A stretch of 64,000 nucleotides of DNA from Lucifuga dentata. Its lineage: Eukaryota > Chordata > Actinopteri > Ophidiiformes > Bythitidae. Shown piece by piece: positions 36,607 to 50,014 of the stretch. Made by a program: the position numbers and the translations under genes. Within the stretch, counting starts at the first letter, position 1. Every line of letters starts with the position of its first letter. The stretch lies in the NCBI GenBank assembly GCA_014773175.1, contig VXCM01000821.1:248001-312000 (forward strand), read 5' to 3'. The notes beneath the pieces were generated by a model. That model was given only the letters and a program-made list of their open reading frames with translations, searched no databases and had not been told where the DNA came from.

Positions 36607-37684
36607 GGGTCCAAGCACATGTGATGACTCAACGAATGATTCAGTTTTTTACAGAAGTCGTGTGTGCAGATACTCATCAAGTTTGGTGACAATAGATCTA
36701 ATCATTCATGAGATATTGCAGATTTTGTCAAATAAGCCACACCTACTCAACTTTGGCAGCCAATTGTGGCAAAATGATAAAGAATATCAAAAAATGAACT
36801 TTCTTCTGGCATTGCTCAGACATTGTGTATGCAAAGTTCCGTGTCAACTGAGTCAAAACTGTAGGAAGAGGAGCAGTGAAAAAAACAGTTTTGGTCAAAA
36901 TTCACAATGGCAGAAAATCTACATATTGGAAATAGGCGTGGCTTACATGGATAGATTTGTCTTTGCCCAAGGAATAAAGAGAAAAAAACTAATTTTGATT
37001 CCACAAGTACTATATGGTTCAGAAATTACTGATGAAACTACTGTGGGAGTTATAGTGCCACCTTCAGGTTGGTTGAGGATTAATTTTTTTTTCAGATGTC
37101 TTTAGTGAACATGTCCACAAAATTTGGTTACAATTCTTTCAGGAGATATACCACATTTCATAGCACATGTTGAAAAATGAGCCATGCCTACAATTTTTGT
37201 CAGCCAATTGCAGAAAAAAAAACAAAGAATATTAAAAAAAAAACTAAGAAAGTGCTTTTTTGCATGCTACATGCAAATTCTGATGATGATTGAGCCAAAA
37301 CTGTAGGAGGAGAAATGAAAAAAACTATTGTGGAAATAATTCAAAATGGTGGAAAATCTAGTCAGGCAGAAATGGGCAGGCCTATATAGTTAGATGCATA
37401 ACATCCAAGGAATCCCAGGAAAAAAGAATTTTGATTCTAGGACTTACGGTTCAAAAGTTATAGACCAATATATGCCAACATTTTGAAGTTGTTATTACAG
37501 TGCCACCTTCAGGCTGATTGGTTTACATTTTGTCGCCTGAGTAGTGGTGAAGTTTTTGAAGCTACGTGCCAAGTTTCGTAGCTGTAGCTTTTATAGTTTC
37601 TGATGTGATACTTTTAGCAGAAAAGAAGAATAAAAATAATAATCCCAATTTCATGAGGGTTCCCAGAACTTTGTGCTTGGACCC
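36607..37684. mobile_element. 1.08-kb TIR element (GGGTCCAAGCAC ends) with internal duplication
   Basis: GGGTCCAAGCAC at 36607-36618 is exactly complementary to GTGCTTGGACCC at 37673-37684. Inside are two diverged direct units of about 443 bp: shared landmarks are CAGCCAATTG (36757 and 37201), CAAAACTGTAGGA (36854 and 37295) and TGCCACCTTCAGG (about 37057 and 37501). The remaining right end carries a (AAT)-rich piece and GTTCCCAGAACTTT. No transposase is encoded; an open frame across 36662-37105 shows no protein-like features. This end motif is familiar from dispersed fish repeats, but I cannot name the family. Confidence 0.7.
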
Positions 37685-38201
37685 CTAAAAAAAAAGAAAA
37701 AAGTAATCACCAAATCCAGTGAAAAAATTCCCAGTAGTATCAATGCACTGTATGCATATATAGCAAAATATTACCAATGAATGGTAATCCAAATGTATGA
37801 CCAGTACTGCTAAGCTAAGGGGCAATGCTGCAGAAGACTGTAAGACTAGAATTATATCTGATCATGCAGAGAAAAATATAGTATCTCCAAGCAGATTCAC
37901 AGATTGCTCAGACTGTCTTTTAAATGTCTCTTTACACTGTATTGTGTGATTTGAGAAACTTTACAGTGTGAGGCATATCAGATCATAAAGCTCTTTCTCA
38001 CACTGTTAAATGCAGATGGCTCTGCTGCAGCAAAGACCAGAATGTAATCTTTACATTTTCATATTTTTCAGATTTTTATAAAATTACATATGTCATTTAA
38101 TTACAATGCAAAAATAATGGATAGCAATAGTCATATACTAGCTAACAAATCTGAAAACTTTCTAGTTGTTACTAATGTTACAGTGCTTTCACATCCATCA
38201 T

Positions 38202-38232
<31 letters not shown>

Positions 38233-40035
38233 AAATCTTGAAGCCAGATGTCATAACAAAGTTCTTACTAGTTTTCTGAATAAAATCCACATTCTCATGG
38301 GCTACCTTCATCCATCACAGGGAGCAAATGATGATTAATCAACCATCTTTTCTTTCATACTAAGACAAACTGCATTCCATCTGATTGTGTCACTGCTGTG
38401 TAATAGCGGCACCGCTGCAGAGTCCAACACATAAGCAGGCAGCCTGAGCCCTGACCAGCCCCTCCACCCTCACCTTTCTGCTACAACCCCCACCCCACCA
38501 CCCCACCCAGTAACCTCGGTCACTCACCTGCTAACATGTTCAAAGATGGATGTTCCTGCTTTATCTCCCCCAACAGCCCCTTAACTCTCAGCTTACACTC
38601 AGATCACAGTCAAACTGCGCTGCTTGTGTAATTCTTGAGAAAATAAGTTTCCAGGGCCACCGTTTTCCCCAAACCTCACCTATACATTTCATTCCTACTG
38701 CAAAATGTGACACAAAAATGTGTATTTTATTGTTTGTCTGGAGCTGGACATGTCAAATAACTTCTCTTTTTTTCCTTCCAAAAATTACCAGATTTCTTAT
38801 TATTTGTAGTTATATTTTTACAGTTTGCAATGCTAACCCAGCCATGCTCAATGGTCTATATTTTTTACACTTTGAAAATGCTGCCAGCATATGTATAACC
38901 TTGGTTTAATATACTCTTTTATATATACAATATTTTAATTTCAATGTATATTGGCCTCCATTTCAGTTGCTACCTCTATTGTTTTCCCCTGGGTTAGCTA
39001 AGATGAGTTAAGAACAGATTTATTTGAGGTTTCAAGTATAGCCACTCCATAAGAACAAACTATACTCTGACAAATTTCATGTACTTCACGTACATGAAGC
39101 TGACCCTACTGTGGACAGCGTGAAATGTAGCATGGTGAATTTTAGATCTCACTTAAGTAAACTTCATATTTTCCTTCAAACTGTGTTGATTTGTTTTTCC
39201 GCAGACATGCAGTTTGCTGCAGATACCAATTCAACAAGGCATGTCCCACAAGTTATTAATTTTTAATGAAGAACAGATTCTCAGCTCACAGTGAGAAGGT
39301 TGGTGGTATTCATCAAAGAGTTTAAATGCATTTTGGTAAAGTTGTGCATTCAAAATCTTTGATTTTCGTGTCTTGAGACATCCCCGTGTTTTATGGGAAT
39401 TGATTTATCATCCTCCAAAACCACATTATGACTATTTTAGAGTTTAACCTATTTTCTGTTGTGAATGAAAATGTATTTCGCTGTCAAAATGGTCTTAGTT
39501 TTCATGTTGGTAAACTTTTTCCAAAAACTGTATTTGATGTTTTGGAAACTCTTTCAAATTTGAGCAAAATGTTGTCCAACACATTGTTGAGGTCACAACC
39601 CTAATACATGCATCTCCCATTATTAATCTTCATCTATACATCCCCTAAAAGTTATTTTGGCACTGATGCATTATTAATTTTTAGACAGCTGTTAAATTCT
39701 CTGAAGTCTACTTGTTGTCCCACTCACGTCTTCTGGTTCAACAATTTATGTGCCATCACCTTACCAGCTACTACTACAAAACATCTGTGCATGACAGAAG
39801 GTCAGTCATTTCAGTGGCAGCTCCTGACATGAGAAGACAATGGCAAAAACAACAGATACTGACAAGATGTTACAAGAAGATGTTGAAACATGCAAAAGTT
39901 AAGAAATGAACCGATCAAAGAAGTCTTGTCTGTCCCACAACAAATGAATACACAGCATGGACTCCTCAATCAATGAATGTACAAACAAGACACAGCAATG
40001 TATGCAAAGTTTTTCTCTACAACATGTGCCATCAG

Positions 40036-40163
40036 AGACTGGCGACCTGTCCAGGGTGTACCCCGCTTCTCACCTTATGACCGCTGGTATAGGCTCCAGC
40101 CCCCCCCATGACCCTCAACAGGACAAACGGGTACAAAAAATGGATGGATGGATGGATGGATGG
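40036..40163 (+). mobile_element. 5'-truncated LINE (L2/Rex-type) 3' end with 12-bp target duplication
   Basis: Contains the widely shared fish LINE tail GACCTGTCCAGGGTGTACCC, then TATAGGCTCCAGCC, and ends in a (GGAT/ATGG)n tail. The insertion is bracketed by a perfect 12-bp direct repeat, ATGTGCCATCAG at 40024-40035 and 40164-40175. That makes the insertion 128 bp and relatively young. It is only the 3' terminus and codes for nothing. Confidence 0.82.
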
Positions 40164-42736
40164 ATGTGCCATCAGTTGGAAATTAATTGAAAGAAAAAAA
40201 AAGGTTGGATGTCAAGGTGCGTTTCAAGAATGTTTAGGGCCTCATGTATGTATATACACTAATGATAATCTATAATACTTACATTCTATATTATGGTAGA
40301 CCTTGCATTGAATATACTAGCTGATGACTAAGCAAAGACTTTAATTATCTGTGTTTTTTCATATATTTTGTTTGTTTTCATGGATATTGATATTTATTAC
40401 CTTGACATTTTAAATTGTACTCTGTTAAATACTCCCCATTTAAACAGGAAGAAAATTAATTTTCACTGGCATCTCTGTGAATGCAAAATGGTCTGCTAGT
40501 AATGGACATTCAAACCAAAAGATTAGCATAAGATGATGGCTAACTAAATAATGTGACAAATAGCCAGTAAAGTCAATTAAAGGACACAATTTCAAAATGC
40601 AACAGTGTCTCTTTAAGAGTCTCATGATAAATCAATCACAGCTGAGACAGTTTCAATTTAATTCAATATGACTGAATACAAACCTACTGTCTTTACCTGT
40701 TATTACGCTGTCATATACAACAGTGATTATGAGATAAAAAGATTTAGCTTATTTATTTAATTTGATGAGGAACTATGTTTCACTAAAGAATTCAATCTGT
40801 GTAATTAAAACATCTTATCAATTTAATTAAAAAGCTCTACCTGGGAGAGCTGGAGAGTAAAGAAAGTAAAATTACGTATTTATTAGCCCATACTTCTTTC
40901 AAGTATTCTCATCTTTGCAGTGGAGAGGCAATGTTGTGCCTTGTTTTCACAGTGAGTTCGCTTGAAAAATTTCTCCACCAAATTTAAAGCTGCAATAAAA
41001 CATCACCTTACTTATTTTAGAAAAAAAAAAAGTTTTTGAACTATGTACAAGTTGCTATAAATGCCATTGTGCCTGCTGTAATCCAGTTATCACTGACTTC
41101 CAAGCAGAACTACAGTAACTACAGTAAAATAATATTTATATTCTTAGGTCTATATAATTTTAATGTAATTTTGATGTCAGAGTTGCACTGATTTACTCTT
41201 TGTGTTTGTGTGTGTTATATGTTGAAGCCACAAAGAGGAGGAGCCGCAGCTGCTCAATTTATCATTTGCTTCTGTTTATCTATGTTCCACAAACGTCATG
41301 AAAAGGATGGACAGGAAAGACAAGACCACCCAAAGGCCAAAATAATCTATTTGTCACTGTCAATAATTCTAAGGTCCAACTACAACCAATAATCTTTCCT
41401 GAAAAAAACACTTCTAATGATGATTGATCACCACGACAAAACTGCAATCTTTTGAGTGCTTGTTTTCTTTTCAATCAATAAGCTGATTTGGAACAAGCCT
41501 CAATAACAGATATCAGGAATATTGTGCAGTAGGAAGCCAGGTCCTGTTAGAAAAGAAGTGGCTTCCTACTTCACAATGTTAAATCAGTCAGTGCTGCTTC
41601 TGGAACCATTTGTTGTGTTGTGCTTTTGAAAAAACAACATGCAGACTGACTGGATACAAAAAGGATCTTTTTATGGTAGAATGAACAGGGTTATTTTGAA
41701 CTGGAAACCCAGAAATAGCGTATTCATGTCGTGACAACGGATCACTCAGGGGTATGAAAGCAGCTTAAAGTTTCTGCCTATGAGATGCAGATGCAGTGAC
41801 ACAGCAGCAAACAGAGACAATGATTACACTAGTTCTGTAAGTACTATGATACTATGACCTTTAATAGTATGTCCGTATCTTCATAAATTTCATGTGTTTG
41901 GACAAAGCTCATAAACAATAGATGTAATGTGAATATTGAGACATAAGCAGGGTCTCTTTTGCTCTTTCCTCCCCGTGTTTGGTTGTGAGTGTAAATGCAT
42001 GCATGTATGCAAGTGTATGTGTGCAATAAGATGATTTGTTAATCAAATTCAAAATTAGAATTATGTTATAGTTGTGACACATGCATGAGTTGCTATTTCA
42101 TGCGAATTTACCCAAATGGATTCAATGCAATGGGTTCATAATAACACATTAGAGTCACATCTGTAGAGCTGCACACCAGGCAAAATAATGTTTCAAACTT
42201 ACCTACCTAGTCGATGCAGCAATCAGAGGAATGTTTGTTACCTCTATTTCAAAATTTACCACTGAAAAAAGTGTAAAGCCTGATAAATATGTTTGTGGTA
42301 AAAAAAAAAAAAAAAAATCTAGAATAATACAATCTAGTATAAGTATAAACACACAGAGGCCAAATTGAGGACTAGCAACATAATTTCAAGACATAACATC
42401 ATTTCAAGAAAACAGTACTGGCAGTATGTGTTTTTAAATATATGCCTTTGATTTTCTGTTGTGTTTATGTGCCCCAAAATGAGAAATTATACTTCAAGGT
42501 TTAAAATTCAGTACAGGCAGATGTAATATAAAGGCACTGTAATGTAATGTTATTAGAAACAATCCTAAAAGGAGCATAATATATTCAGTTATGTCAGACA
42601 GGAAAAGGAGTGTGCATCTGCTGTTTGCGCATGTGTGAGTGTGATCTATGTTAATCACTCTTCTCATAATTGCAATTTCTTGATATCACTGACCTTTTGA
42701 TCACCATTTTGCTCTGCATCCATGTACATGCATGTT

Positions 42737-42739
<3 letters not shown>

Positions 42740-42780
<41 letters not shown>
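42740..42780. repeat. (TG)n microsatellite
   Basis: A 41-bp TG tract followed by TATGTGTGCG and a GAGTGA-rich stretch. Confidence 0.96.
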
Positions 42781-42788
<8 letters not shown>

Positions 42789-43066
42789 CGTGTGTCAGTG
42801 AGTGAGTGAGAGAGAGGGAGAGATGAAGTAATTTGGCTTAAGTGACTGTAACTATGCATACTAGAAATCTTCATCACACAGAAGTGCAAAACCACAAACC
42901 TATGCAAGCTATGCATATGCATGCACACAGACACACATACTCTTACACAAGCAACACTTCACTTCCTGTTATCTCAGATAAAGAAGGATATTCTGATCAA
43001 ACAATAAGACCATAAAGAACATCTTTAACTTTCTATCTCCTCCTAAGTCATTTGGTTGCTGTACGT

Positions 43067-43110
43067 GTGTTCTATTCTATTCTGTTCTATTCTATTCTAT
43101 TCTATTCTAT
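43067..43110. repeat. (TTCTA)n pentanucleotide microsatellite
   Basis: About eight TTCTA units, one with a G substitution, directly abutting the dispersed repeat that starts at 43110. Confidence 0.93.
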
Positions 43111-43235
43111 AAGTCAAGTTTATTTGTATAGCCTAATATCACACACAATGTCTCAAAGGGCTTTACAGGCCCACACATCAATTGTTCCTGACCCAGCCCA
43201 AGCTCTCTAAGAAAACAAGGAAAAATTTCCTTAAA
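43110..43235. mobile_element. teleost interspersed repeat (TTTATTTGTATAGCC family)
   Basis: AAGTCAAGTTTATTTGTATA, then GCC, AATATCACA, TCTCAAAGGGCTTTACA, GACCCAGCCCAAGCTCTCTA and AACAAGGAAAAA. These phrases in this order are common in teleost introns as a moderately repeated element. It abuts a pentanucleotide microsatellite, as such copies often do. Class assignment is uncertain. Confidence 0.6.
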
Positions 43236-44829
43236 ATAAATAAATAAATAAATAAAAATAAAACTTACATCAGGAAAAAATGGCAAACATCAGGAGAGGC
43301 AATGCAGAGAGAAAGAGAGTTTACGGCCAGGTGTGCAATAGGAGCCACAAGTGAGGAAGCAGGCAAATTGCAAAGACACAAAAAAAACACAATGACATAT
43401 TACAGGAAGATATAAAACAGCAAAAAAGCCATGATCCAGTAAGAAGATCCACAAAGGTGCAGTTAATCTGAAATCATAGCTAGTCATGATGTTTGAAGGC
43501 ATGAGTCACATGAAGTGAATATCTACAAGTGGGTGTATGGTCACTTTCCAGGGGTGGAGGAGGGAACTATTTTATTCTAAAATGTAAAATTCTAAATGGA
43601 CTAATTAAATGAACTATTTTATTCTAAAATATATTTTTGAAAAGATCATTTGAAAGCCTTATCGTTTCAAAAATAAATTTTACACAATATTTTACAATTA
43701 ATGTAAGGATATTAATTTTCAGTTTAATAACCTGTATTGACAGACACTTTCAGCAGATTTAAATCTTATTAAGTATCTCATTCAGCAAAAATAAAAGCCA
43801 GAAAATCTGTAGTTAGAAAGTCCCTCATCTTAGAATTGAATTGGTGCTACTTACCTTGATAGTTAATACAAAAAAAAAAACAAAAACAAAAANGTGGGGA
43901 GTTGGGGGGGCAGTGAAGTAAAACGATCAAAACGATCTGCTATTCTCAGTCTGTGCTTAACTATGTTTAAAATCAACACTTGAAATAGATAGTGCTCCTA
44001 TCTTCCATAATTAATTGGGTGTCTTGATAATTTAACTGTAGACCTAAAAGAACATGTGGGATGTAATAGATTCATAGACACAGACTATTAGGTGCTACTA
44101 TTGATTGCTCAATAAAAGAACAATCCTCAAGACAAGCGGAGTTTAATATTTTATCTGACATGAGTTTTGTGGGTATTGTCTCGCTAGAACTGTTTAATAA
44201 AATAAAATAAAATTACAGTGGCATTGAATGAACCTTGGTAATTTGTGCACTGCAGCAGGGCAGCACCCTGCTGTTATACAGGATGATTTGCTTCATTGCA
44301 ATCGTATTGCCTGAGAACACAAAAAGCAGCCATGTAACATTTTCTTTTCTATGTTTGTTTTAAATAGAGCATTTATATTACTATTTTATGCTGTTATTCA
44401 AAGCACTGTTCTCAATCTAAAAACATGATAATCTGTCATTACTTCACTTGTCTGTCAAGACCAATAAATCTGCCAGCTTCCATTTCTTTTCATTTTTCTT
44501 TTGCATTCAGGAGCATTACATTATTTAATCATGTAAAAACAAGAGATTATTACAGTGCTGATCATTACTGGCAATAGTATAGTCGCTTAATTGCCATGAG
44601 TATTTTTTCATAGTTTCAGCTTAAAGAAAAAAAGCTGGCTCCACATCAGTGCAAACATAATAATAAACAATAGGCTTTCATGCCATAACATGTGCTTTTC
44701 CAGTCTATATTAATCATAGAGATTACATGGTTTTTGCATACGAATAATATGCAGTGAAGCCACACTTAAACTGCTTTGATCTGACTGCTTGTTTACACAT
44801 ACAAATAATAAACATAAACACTGGCCCTA

Positions 44830-45099
<270 letters not shown>

Positions 45100-46157
45100 A
45101 AAGTGATGACAAACTTTCATTGTTACATTGTAAAGAGAAGAATTATAACAGGATGTGATGGAGGGAGAAATTTCAAGAGGTTTTTCTGTTAGATTCTGGA
45201 CACGTTTCAGAATGAACCTGACAGAAGATTAGAATGATATGTATGCATGTGTGCTGAATTCAGGAGCAGTTTCCCTAAAAGTGTGGTCATATGAACTCAT
45301 CATGTGAATCACGTGTGCATGGCGTGACAACACTGGTGGTATTGTTACATTGTCATGATGTACAGAGGATGATTTTGAGTCAACAGCAGGGATAAAATGC
45401 CTCACTGATGTACAGGCAAAGAAAATATTAAAGCCAAACCCAATGCTACATGCAGTAACTACGGTAAATAAACTGTTTTTGCTGTGTACATCACAATAGT
45501 TAACAGTGGTACTTGGTGACAAAAGTATTATGCCAATGAACTACAGGTCATATCAACAGTAAATGTATGAAAGCAAAGCAGTGGGATTATGAGGAGTGTG
45601 CGGGGAGGTATCAAACTTAAAATCCAGACCAGTGTGAAAATATTTAGTCTCTTCCACTACTAAATGGTACTAAATGTGTGATGCGAATGTGTGGAGCGAA
45701 AAGCACTTAGCTGTAGAGTCCCTATAGAGTCAAAGATTGGCAGTTTAAAGGTAACAGTGCACATGAATGTCAGCATGGTAGTAAGCTTATTATTGTTGCA
45801 TATCAATATATGATGGTATAGCTACAAGTCTGCATGATCATTTAATAGGTCAGCTTTGCTTTGATACTGATTCATTATTACATACAGTATAAAGTTTGAC
45901 GATTTCACTTATGTTTGATTACATATTAATGGGCTGTGTAGCAGGATCCAAACGTGTCGAATCCTGTTTTATAGTTTCACATAACTCTAGTTTGTGGTGC
46001 AGCTAAGGAAATAGCAGAGATCATCGTTTTCAGAAAGGCAGCCCAGGAGCCAGCAAGGAGTCAGTGTTTTGCTCAATTACACTTTGAGCAGTCCAGGCAG
46101 ATGTTTGCCTGCTTAAAGATTCTTGTTCCATTCTCCCCTGAATGGGAGGGAGGGACC

Positions 46158-46194
<37 letters not shown>

Positions 46195-46229
46195 CAACTC
46201 AATTTTCTGCTGGATTCAGCTTGTGTGCN

Positions 46230-46262
<33 letters not shown>

Positions 46263-46296
46263 CAACTCAATTTTCTGCTGGATTCAGCTTGTGTGC
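46158..46296. repeat. (ATCT)n microsatellite within a 67-bp duplication around one N
   Basis: 46162-46228 and 46230-46296 are identical, each starting with the tetranucleotide run and ending GGATTCAGCTTGTGTGC, with N at 46229. The tetranucleotide is real; its doubling is probably an assembly join. Confidence 0.92.
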
Positions 46297-46669
46297 CTAC
46301 AAATGACCATAAATGTGATTTTTTTTCAATACATTTCTGACATGCAAAAAATTTAAAATCATAAAAGAACAGACAGGAAAATATAATAAAGTCAATAGGA
46401 TCTACTCTTTAGCCAGTGACACAAATGCAAACTCTTGCACTTGCATATCCACGCAGCAGAGCAGCTTAAAAGAAAGCTAATGATTTTTTTTCAGGGGAGA
46501 GAATAAATACAACTCTAGCGCCCTGAAGGAGGCTCTTCATTATGGGTGTGCATGATGGAAGGTGGAGAAAAAGAAAGAGAGGTGCAGAGGAGTTCATGCT
46601 TTTCGCTAAATCAACTGCAACAGGCATTATGTTGATCTTCCCCTCTGCACAGGACAGTAGGCACACGCA

Positions 46670-46671
46670 CG

Positions 46672-46702
<31 letters not shown>
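46670..46702. repeat. (CA)n microsatellite
   Basis: CA tract with GCACGC variants at its left end. Confidence 0.94.
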
Positions 46703-46706
<4 letters not shown>

Positions 46707-47219
46707 CATTTCTCCACAGGCAGTCAACTGTAATTCACATCCATGGCATTATATGAATAACGTATTCCAAGTGACCATAATATTTCAGGATATGTTGGCA
46801 GTAATGCATGACAGCCATTATTCTCTATACCAGGACACATCAGAGTGCATTATCATACATTTAACATGGCCACTTACTCAAGAGAAAGAGAGACAATGTT
46901 TAAAATTTCATCAGTTTTCTTATGTTTGCAGTCAGTCAGGTTAGCCTCACCACTGAGTTCAATGGTGACACGGTGCGGAATATAATGAGCGGCGTTGCTA
47001 TGGTTATCTGCATTTCAAAGCTGTCAGCAGATCAGACTGTATTTCCTGTGACTATGCCATGCTTGATCTGGGAACATTTTGTAAGGCGTTGCTTTTGTGG
47101 GCTTAAAAATAGCCATTTTCTTTTATCCATTGCTCTGCTTATTACAAGCTGATAGTTTTGCTACAGGAAAGTAGTGCTAAAGCAAAGCTAATTCTCCTGC
47201 TGCACCTATCCCTAATCTC

Positions 47220-47270
47220 TCTGGGTTACAGCGTCTGCTAAATGCCTAAACTGTAAAATGTAAATGTAAT
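47220..47270 (+). mobile_element. SINE/LINE-type tail fragment
   Basis: GCGTCTGCTAAATGCCTAAA followed by TGTAAATGTAA resembles the end of the SINE at 27473-27662 (GAGTCTGCCAAATGAGTAAA, then TGT). No head portion was recognised. Confidence 0.45.
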
Positions 47271-48286
47271 TGATCTCCTTGGACTTTACAGTTCACATCA
47301 AGATCATTATCTTCTCCCTTTGATCTTAATGATCCTTTTATATCAAACTCACTACAGGTGTCAGATGAAAACCTTGAATGTCCAGGAATGAAGCTGGTCC
47401 AGAGCATTTTTTGTGATGCTGTATTGATCACTGATGGAGAATTGCAATTCTTTGCGTCTCCCTCTCCACAGGGAGTCAGAGTGCAGAGTCAGCTTGTGGA
47501 GTAGAAACTCCTGGAGGTGAGAAGGATTTACCATCATCCTGCTCAAGGACACTTCAACAGACCTGAACCTACATTAAGCCTGAACATGTGTTTTCATGCT
47601 GATGAATGCCTGTTGATTTTCTCTTATCCAGTGTAGTTTTATCTTAGTTTGCTCTAACTGGATTTAAGGTTAATTGAGTACTTTACATTACCTTGAAAGA
47701 TTATTGATCACCTCTCGTTTTTGTGTCAGTTTTGCAACCAATCATATTTAAATGGTGTGGGTTATACCATCTCAGCTTAATATGAGTAGACATAAAACAA
47801 AAGAAAAAAAGCCCCATTCTGATGCTGCAGCAGTTGTGAATTTAAATGAAATAGTTCTTATTTAAAGTTCTTTAACTTCCAGTCCTTAATTGATCATCTC
47901 TGAGTGCAAAGCCTAAATCAGGATGATCATTGCCCTGCTTTTCAGGTTTATGAGCCTCGTTATTTACTATGGCAGCCAGAGCCACTGGGACAGCATTGCA
48001 ATCCCACTGGATGCTTTTCCAACCAATTATCTGAGACAGAACAGCAACCAAAAAGTGTGCATCTACATGGATATGTGTGTCAGTGTGTGCCTGTGCATGC
48101 TTTTGTCCAACCCTCATTTACCCAGACAATTCTAAGGCCATCACAGTGATGGATATAATGACCAAAGGCAGTCTGAGTTGCAATTAAGGGCCAGTGTCTC
48201 TGTCCTTTCACAACCAATCAGAGCTGAGATGTTGAGAAACCGGGAGAGACAGACAGAGCACACGCACATATGCACGCAAGCGCGCA

Positions 48287-48290
<4 letters not shown>

Positions 48291-48332
<42 letters not shown>
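48291..48332. repeat. (CA)n microsatellite
   Basis: CA tract preceded by GCGCGCACGCG variants. Confidence 0.96.
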
Positions 48333-48338
<6 letters not shown>

Positions 48339-48767
48339 CTACCACTTTTACCACTTTTGCATTTTTAGTGGACTGACAGACAACAAAGGGCTGAAAATAT
48401 CAGTGCCTGGCTAGCCGACTTTCTTTCTACAAGATGCTGCAGAAAAGATTGTGCACAGCGCAGCAAGAAAACAACCTATTGAACTGCCATTTTGGCAGCG
48501 TCCAGAAAGGGAGATCCATGTTGCTCTCGACAGAAATTAAATTTTATGATCAAAGTTAAGGGGGATTTATACTCCAGGAAGCAGTGGTTCACCTGAGGAT
48601 AACCACAGATACTTGGCTGTCCTCAAAGTGAGACATAAAAACAAGAAGACATTTGTAGTTCGATTATCCAAGTAAAGCTGCAGAAAAGCATGACGAGGTA
48701 CCAACAAGTTGTTCACTCTCACAATCACTCTTAAATGTTTTCTGTAAAACAATTACAAATGTTGCAC

Positions 48768-48822
48768 TTTATTTTCATTGGTTCCACTGCAGTTGTTTAT
48801 TTTCATTGGTTCCACTGCAGTT
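48768..48822. repeat. 28-bp tandem duplication
   Basis: TTATTTTCATTGGTTCCACT and the following GCAGTT occur twice in direct tandem with a 28-bp period and no N between, so this is a genuine short duplication. Confidence 0.9.
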
Positions 48823-49002
48823 CCTACTGTGTTTCTAGGGATACTGTTTTGGAATATGACAAAATGGCATTTCAATGAAAATATTTATCCCTTGATTAAA
48901 ATATGTAAGAATCAGTGCTGGTAAAGCTACCAGGATCAAAACGGCTCTGTTATGAGTTAGCTAGTTACTGTCCATATAGGAAAAATCATGACAATGGAAC
49001 CT

Positions 49003-49778
49003 GACTAAGGCTGGATTTACACAACCACACACATGCAACCTGATTCCGATCTTTGGTTCACATGTGATGTATTGGATACGCTTCCTGAAGATGTAAATGG
49101 TAAAAAGCCACATGAAATTGGATATTCTCAGATCCGTTTTGGGTCACTTGCATATGTGGAAATTAACTGGATACATATCGGATATCCACCAATGTGACTG
49201 TTGTAAATACACTGATTGGAATTTCCTTCCCATCCCGACTCCTACATAACATTTTACCTTATCTGCATATGGATGAAGTAAGCAGTCAATATGATGACTG
49301 CTCCTAAACAAAAATAGAGGACATAGTATACAGTATATCAGACATACTGATATGTGTTTATGTCAAATATACATGTTAATGTGTGATAACAGGCTCTTGT
49401 TACAGCAGCAAAAGTCCAACTTTACCAGCTTCTCCTCCATGATTGCCTGACAAAAATATGTGTCCCGATGGGAGAGATAAATGCTCTCATAACATATCAG
49501 ATGTTTCTAGCTGCATGTGAAAGTTGCTAACCCGCTGATCATCTTTTTAAATAGTTCTCTCAGCTTCGTCCATTGATTTGTTTTGTTTACATCCATCTCA
49601 AAAATATGCACATGCGCAGCTGCATCCGGGCTGCTTCAGGTCAAAGTCGTGTAAACACAGGTATCAGATATGAGCCACTTAAAAAGAAAATGTAAATATG
49701 CTGAACAAAGAATCAGATATAGGCAAAAGATCGGAATTGAGCATTAAGAGTAAATCCAGTGTAAATCCAGTCTTAGTC
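49003..49778. mobile_element. 776-bp TIR element, non-autonomous
   Basis: Left end GACTAAGGCTGGATTTACAC and right end, read on the other strand, GACTAAGACTGGATTTACAC (19/20). The interior shows repeated GGATA/GATCCG/CAGATAT words and AATCAGATATAGG near both ends, giving sub-terminal symmetry, but no coding potential. Family unknown; the size and TIRs fit a DNA-transposon MITE. Confidence 0.7.
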
Positions 49779-49956
49779 AGATCCGAACAAGTCTTCGGGT
49801 ATTTTGACACTTATGTGGTTTTATCTGGGTGCAGACAATAAATCATAGCAAGACCATTTTGAGGAGGTTGTCTGAATGAAATCTACACTAATTCCACACC
49901 AATTAGAGACCAATCTATTACTCTATTGACTGACCTATCACCAAAGATGGCTGGGT

Positions 49957-49960
<4 letters not shown>

Positions 49961-50012
<52 letters not shown>
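49961..50012. repeat. (TG)n microsatellite
   Basis: A 52-bp uninterrupted TG tract. Confidence 0.97.

Positions 50013-50014
<2 letters not shown>

Noticed and set aside
36662..37105. 147-codon frame
   Set aside because: Lies inside the TIR element's repeated non-coding unit; the second unit does not preserve the frame and no protein motif is seen.
39076..39098. 9-bp stem hairpin TTCATGTAC/GTACATGAA
   Set aside because: Short stem of a kind expected by chance in 64 kb of AT-rich DNA.
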